A stretch of 53,212 nucleotides of DNA from DASPJR01 sp035628505 (GTDB lineage: Bacteria; Planctomycetota; SZUA-567; H5-PLA8): positions 1 through 53,212 of the forward strand of contig DASPJR010000200.1 in assembly GCA_035628505.1 (NCBI GenBank), given 5' to 3'. A program made the translations under genes and the position numbers. The notes under the pieces are model-generated. The model saw nothing but the letters and a program-made list of their open reading frames with translations, was not told the DNA's origin and did no database searches. This document shows, piece after piece, positions 51,769 through 53,212 of this stretch (position 1 is the first letter of the stretch; every line of letters starts with the position of its first letter).

Positions 51769-53212
51769 ATGCTCGGGTCGATATGCGTGCGGCACAGTGC
51801 TGCTATTGTTGTTCTGGTTGTCTGTTGCGCATGTGTACGCGCCGAAACGCTGTCCTTTGCTGCGCCGGTGAAGTACCAGGTTCCGACGCCCGTCGGCGTC
51901 GGCGTTTCAGACCTGAATGGCGACGGCAGGCCTGACATTGCAGTTGTCAACAATTCTGGGAGCAGCGTTTCAATCCTGCTGAACTCGGGAATGGGTACCT
52001 TCGGTCCCGCTGGTGTTTTCCCGACGGCAGGCAACCCGAGCCGCGTCGTACTAGCGGACTTCAATCGCGATGGATTGGCCGACCTGGCCACCAGCCATAA
52101 CAGCAATCCCGGTTTAGTTTCGGTTCTGACGAATACTGGTAATAGTCTTTCTGCGCCGTCTATTTTTGCTGCGGGAAAAAATGCATGGGGATTTGCAAGC
52201 GCCGATTTCAACAAGGACGGACGCGACGATCTGGTCGTTTCGAACAATGACTTTCCAAGCAACGCTCTCCAGATCCTGCTGAACACCAGCACGTCAGCAG
52301 GCATAAGCTTCCAGGGACCCACTGGATTTGGAACTCAGGCCTATAATACGGAGCTTGCTGTCGGCGACCTGAACAATGACGGCATTCCTGACGCTGTGGT
52401 GGCCAATCCGAGTGGTGGTGACGGCCAAAGCAGTTTCATGGTCTATATTTCACGAGGTGACGGGAGTTTTTATGCTCCAGTTTCGTATGCCGGTACGCGA
52501 CAAACCTTGTCCGTGGTGCTGGGAGACGTTAATTCGGACGGAAAACTGGATGTGCTCGTCAACCATTATATTTCTTCCGGGGGTTTTTTCGGTCGTCCTC
52601 CCACCGTTACGGGGCGGCTCGACGTCTGCCTCAATAAAGGGGACGGCACCTTTACATTTTCACACTCGTATGATCTGGGTCCCGTCCGCTACATGAGTCA
52701 CGTTCTTGCGCTCGGAGATCTTCGTCGGTCTGGGAAACTGGACCTGGTCTATATCGGCGCCTCAACCATTTCGATAATGCAGGGAAATGGAAACGGCACG
52801 TTTTCTGCGCCCGTTTTACTGTCGAATATGACGGCGAATGAAGTAAAGCTTGCCGACGTGAATCAGGATGGCAACCTGGACCTGCTCGCCAGCGACTCTG
52901 GCAACAATGCCCTGGCCGTTTTTCTGAACAACGCGCCGCCTGCTTATCCACCGACCATCGGCAGCGTTCCACCGGTTACGCTGGAGCAGGAGAGTGCCGA
53001 AGGCACCACGTATAACCTCGGCCTTCCCAAGGCATTCGATTATGCTGGCCGTCCGCTCGAGGTAATCAGCGATGCGCCGGGTATTTTTCCTCCAGGAACA
53101 ACGGTTGTCACTTTTTCGGCGAAAGATGCGTGGGGCAAAGAAGTGACCTCCACGACGTCAGTCACCGTCGTCGACACGACGCCGCCAGTCGTGACTGCGC
53201 CGGGGGCGCTCA
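51769..53212 (+). CDS. Secreted FG-GAP/VCBS repeat protein with HYR-type domain, cut by window edge
   Basis: ATG 51769 is chosen because GGAGGGG lies just before it; ATG 51757 in the same frame is possible. About 481 codons are seen and there is no stop before the window edge. A signal peptide (SAAIVVLVVCCACVRA) is followed by repeated FG-GAP/VCBS units with calcium-loop motifs such as DLNGDGRPDIAVVNN, DFNRDGLADLATSHN, DFNKDGRDDLVVSNN, DLNNDGIPDAVVAN, DVNSDGKLDVLVNH and DVNQDGNLDLLASD. The last part seen (VISDAPGIFPPGTTVVTFSA, VTVVDTTPPVV) is an HYR domain. It is probably a surface or secreted beta-propeller adhesin-like protein. Confidence 0.88.
   Translation, partial: MLGSICVRHSAAIVVLVVCCACVRAETLSFAAPVKYQVPTPVGVGVSDLNGDGRPDIAVVNNSGSSVSILLNSGMGTFGPAGVFPTAGNPSRVVLADFNRDGLADLATSHNSNPGLVSVLTNTGNSLSAPSIFAAGKNAWGFASADFNKDGRDDLVVSNNDFPSNALQILLNTSTSAGISFQGPTGFGTQAYNTELAVGDLNNDGIPDAVVANPSGGDGQSSFMVYISRGDGSFYAPVSYAGTRQTLSVVLGDVNSDGKLDVLVNHYISSGGFFGRPPTVTGRLDVCLNKGDGTFTFSHSYDLGPVRYMSHVLALGDLRRSGKLDLVYIGASTISIMQGNGNGTFSAPVLLSNMTANEVKLADVNQDGNLDLLASDSGNNALAVFLNNAPPAYPPTIGSVPPVTLEQESAEGTTYNLGLPKAFDYAGRPLEVISDAPGIFPPGTTVVTFSAKDAWGKEVTSTTSVTVVDTTPPVVTAPGAL

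Overview
The window looks like a chromosome segment from the Planctomycetota/Verrucomicrobiota (PVC) group or a close relative such as Lentisphaerota or Hydrogenedentota. The main clue is the set of secreted cytochrome-type protein families typical of those bacteria: a DUF1549/DUF1553 protein with its DUF1501 partner, a DUF1592-type protein with its DUF1552 partner, and a PVC-type haem-binding dehydrogenase. A GntR-HTH/LacI-type regulator, a type I sulfatase and a ThuA protein fit the same picture. Codon use is GC-rich apart from one A/T-richer patch at about 37.1-39.8 kb. Family names come from reading motifs; no search was run.

Layout. 1-7.8 kb: a secreted TPR-like protein cut by the window edge (minus), a GntR/LacI-type regulator followed by a large secreted glycoside hydrolase (plus), then the two-gene agmatine-to-putrescine operon aguB-aguA (minus). 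7.8-16.5 kb: two MITE-like elements, the DUF1553-DUF1501 pair and the haem-binding dehydrogenase. 17-20.1 kb: pyrB and pyrC, separated by a RAYT-type transposase cassette with nested inverted repeats. 20.1-22.4 kb: a small Cys-containing secreted protein behind a leader that can form a hairpin and pseudoknot, a Tyr/Gly-rich secreted protein and a ferritin-like protein. 22.6-28.1 kb: an unknown secreted protein, a PLP transsulfuration enzyme and a sulfatase in one operon, facing a ThuA-domain protein. 28.5-33 kb: homoserine dehydrogenase, a polytopic membrane protein and an orphan substrate-binding lipoprotein. 33.3-37.1 kb: the DUF1592-DUF1552 operon. 37.1-39.8 kb: an atypical patch with a small membrane protein and an orphan histidine kinase between related palindromic repeats. 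39.9-42 kb: a bacterial two-gene counterpart of plant Tm-1. 42-46.4 kb: membrane proteins. 46.5-49.8 kb: an ankyrin/DUF4253 protein and ribosomal protein S1. 50.5 kb to the end: a LuxR-type regulator and an FG-GAP/HYR surface protein cut by the edge.

The most unusual content is between the genes. (i) Five complete and one decayed copies of a 150-200 bp element have 40-50 bp terminal inverted repeats built on covarying hairpins. (ii) Hairpins of the form stem-GGA-stem followed by GACAGA surround the RAYT gene. (iii) Many gaps carry short repeats of 7-9 bp period, each locus with its own unit. (iv) A MITE-like palindrome near the histidine kinase reappears in part on its other side. (v) A potential structured RNA leader precedes the small secreted protein at 20.3 kb. 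No tRNA, rRNA or CRISPR array was seen.
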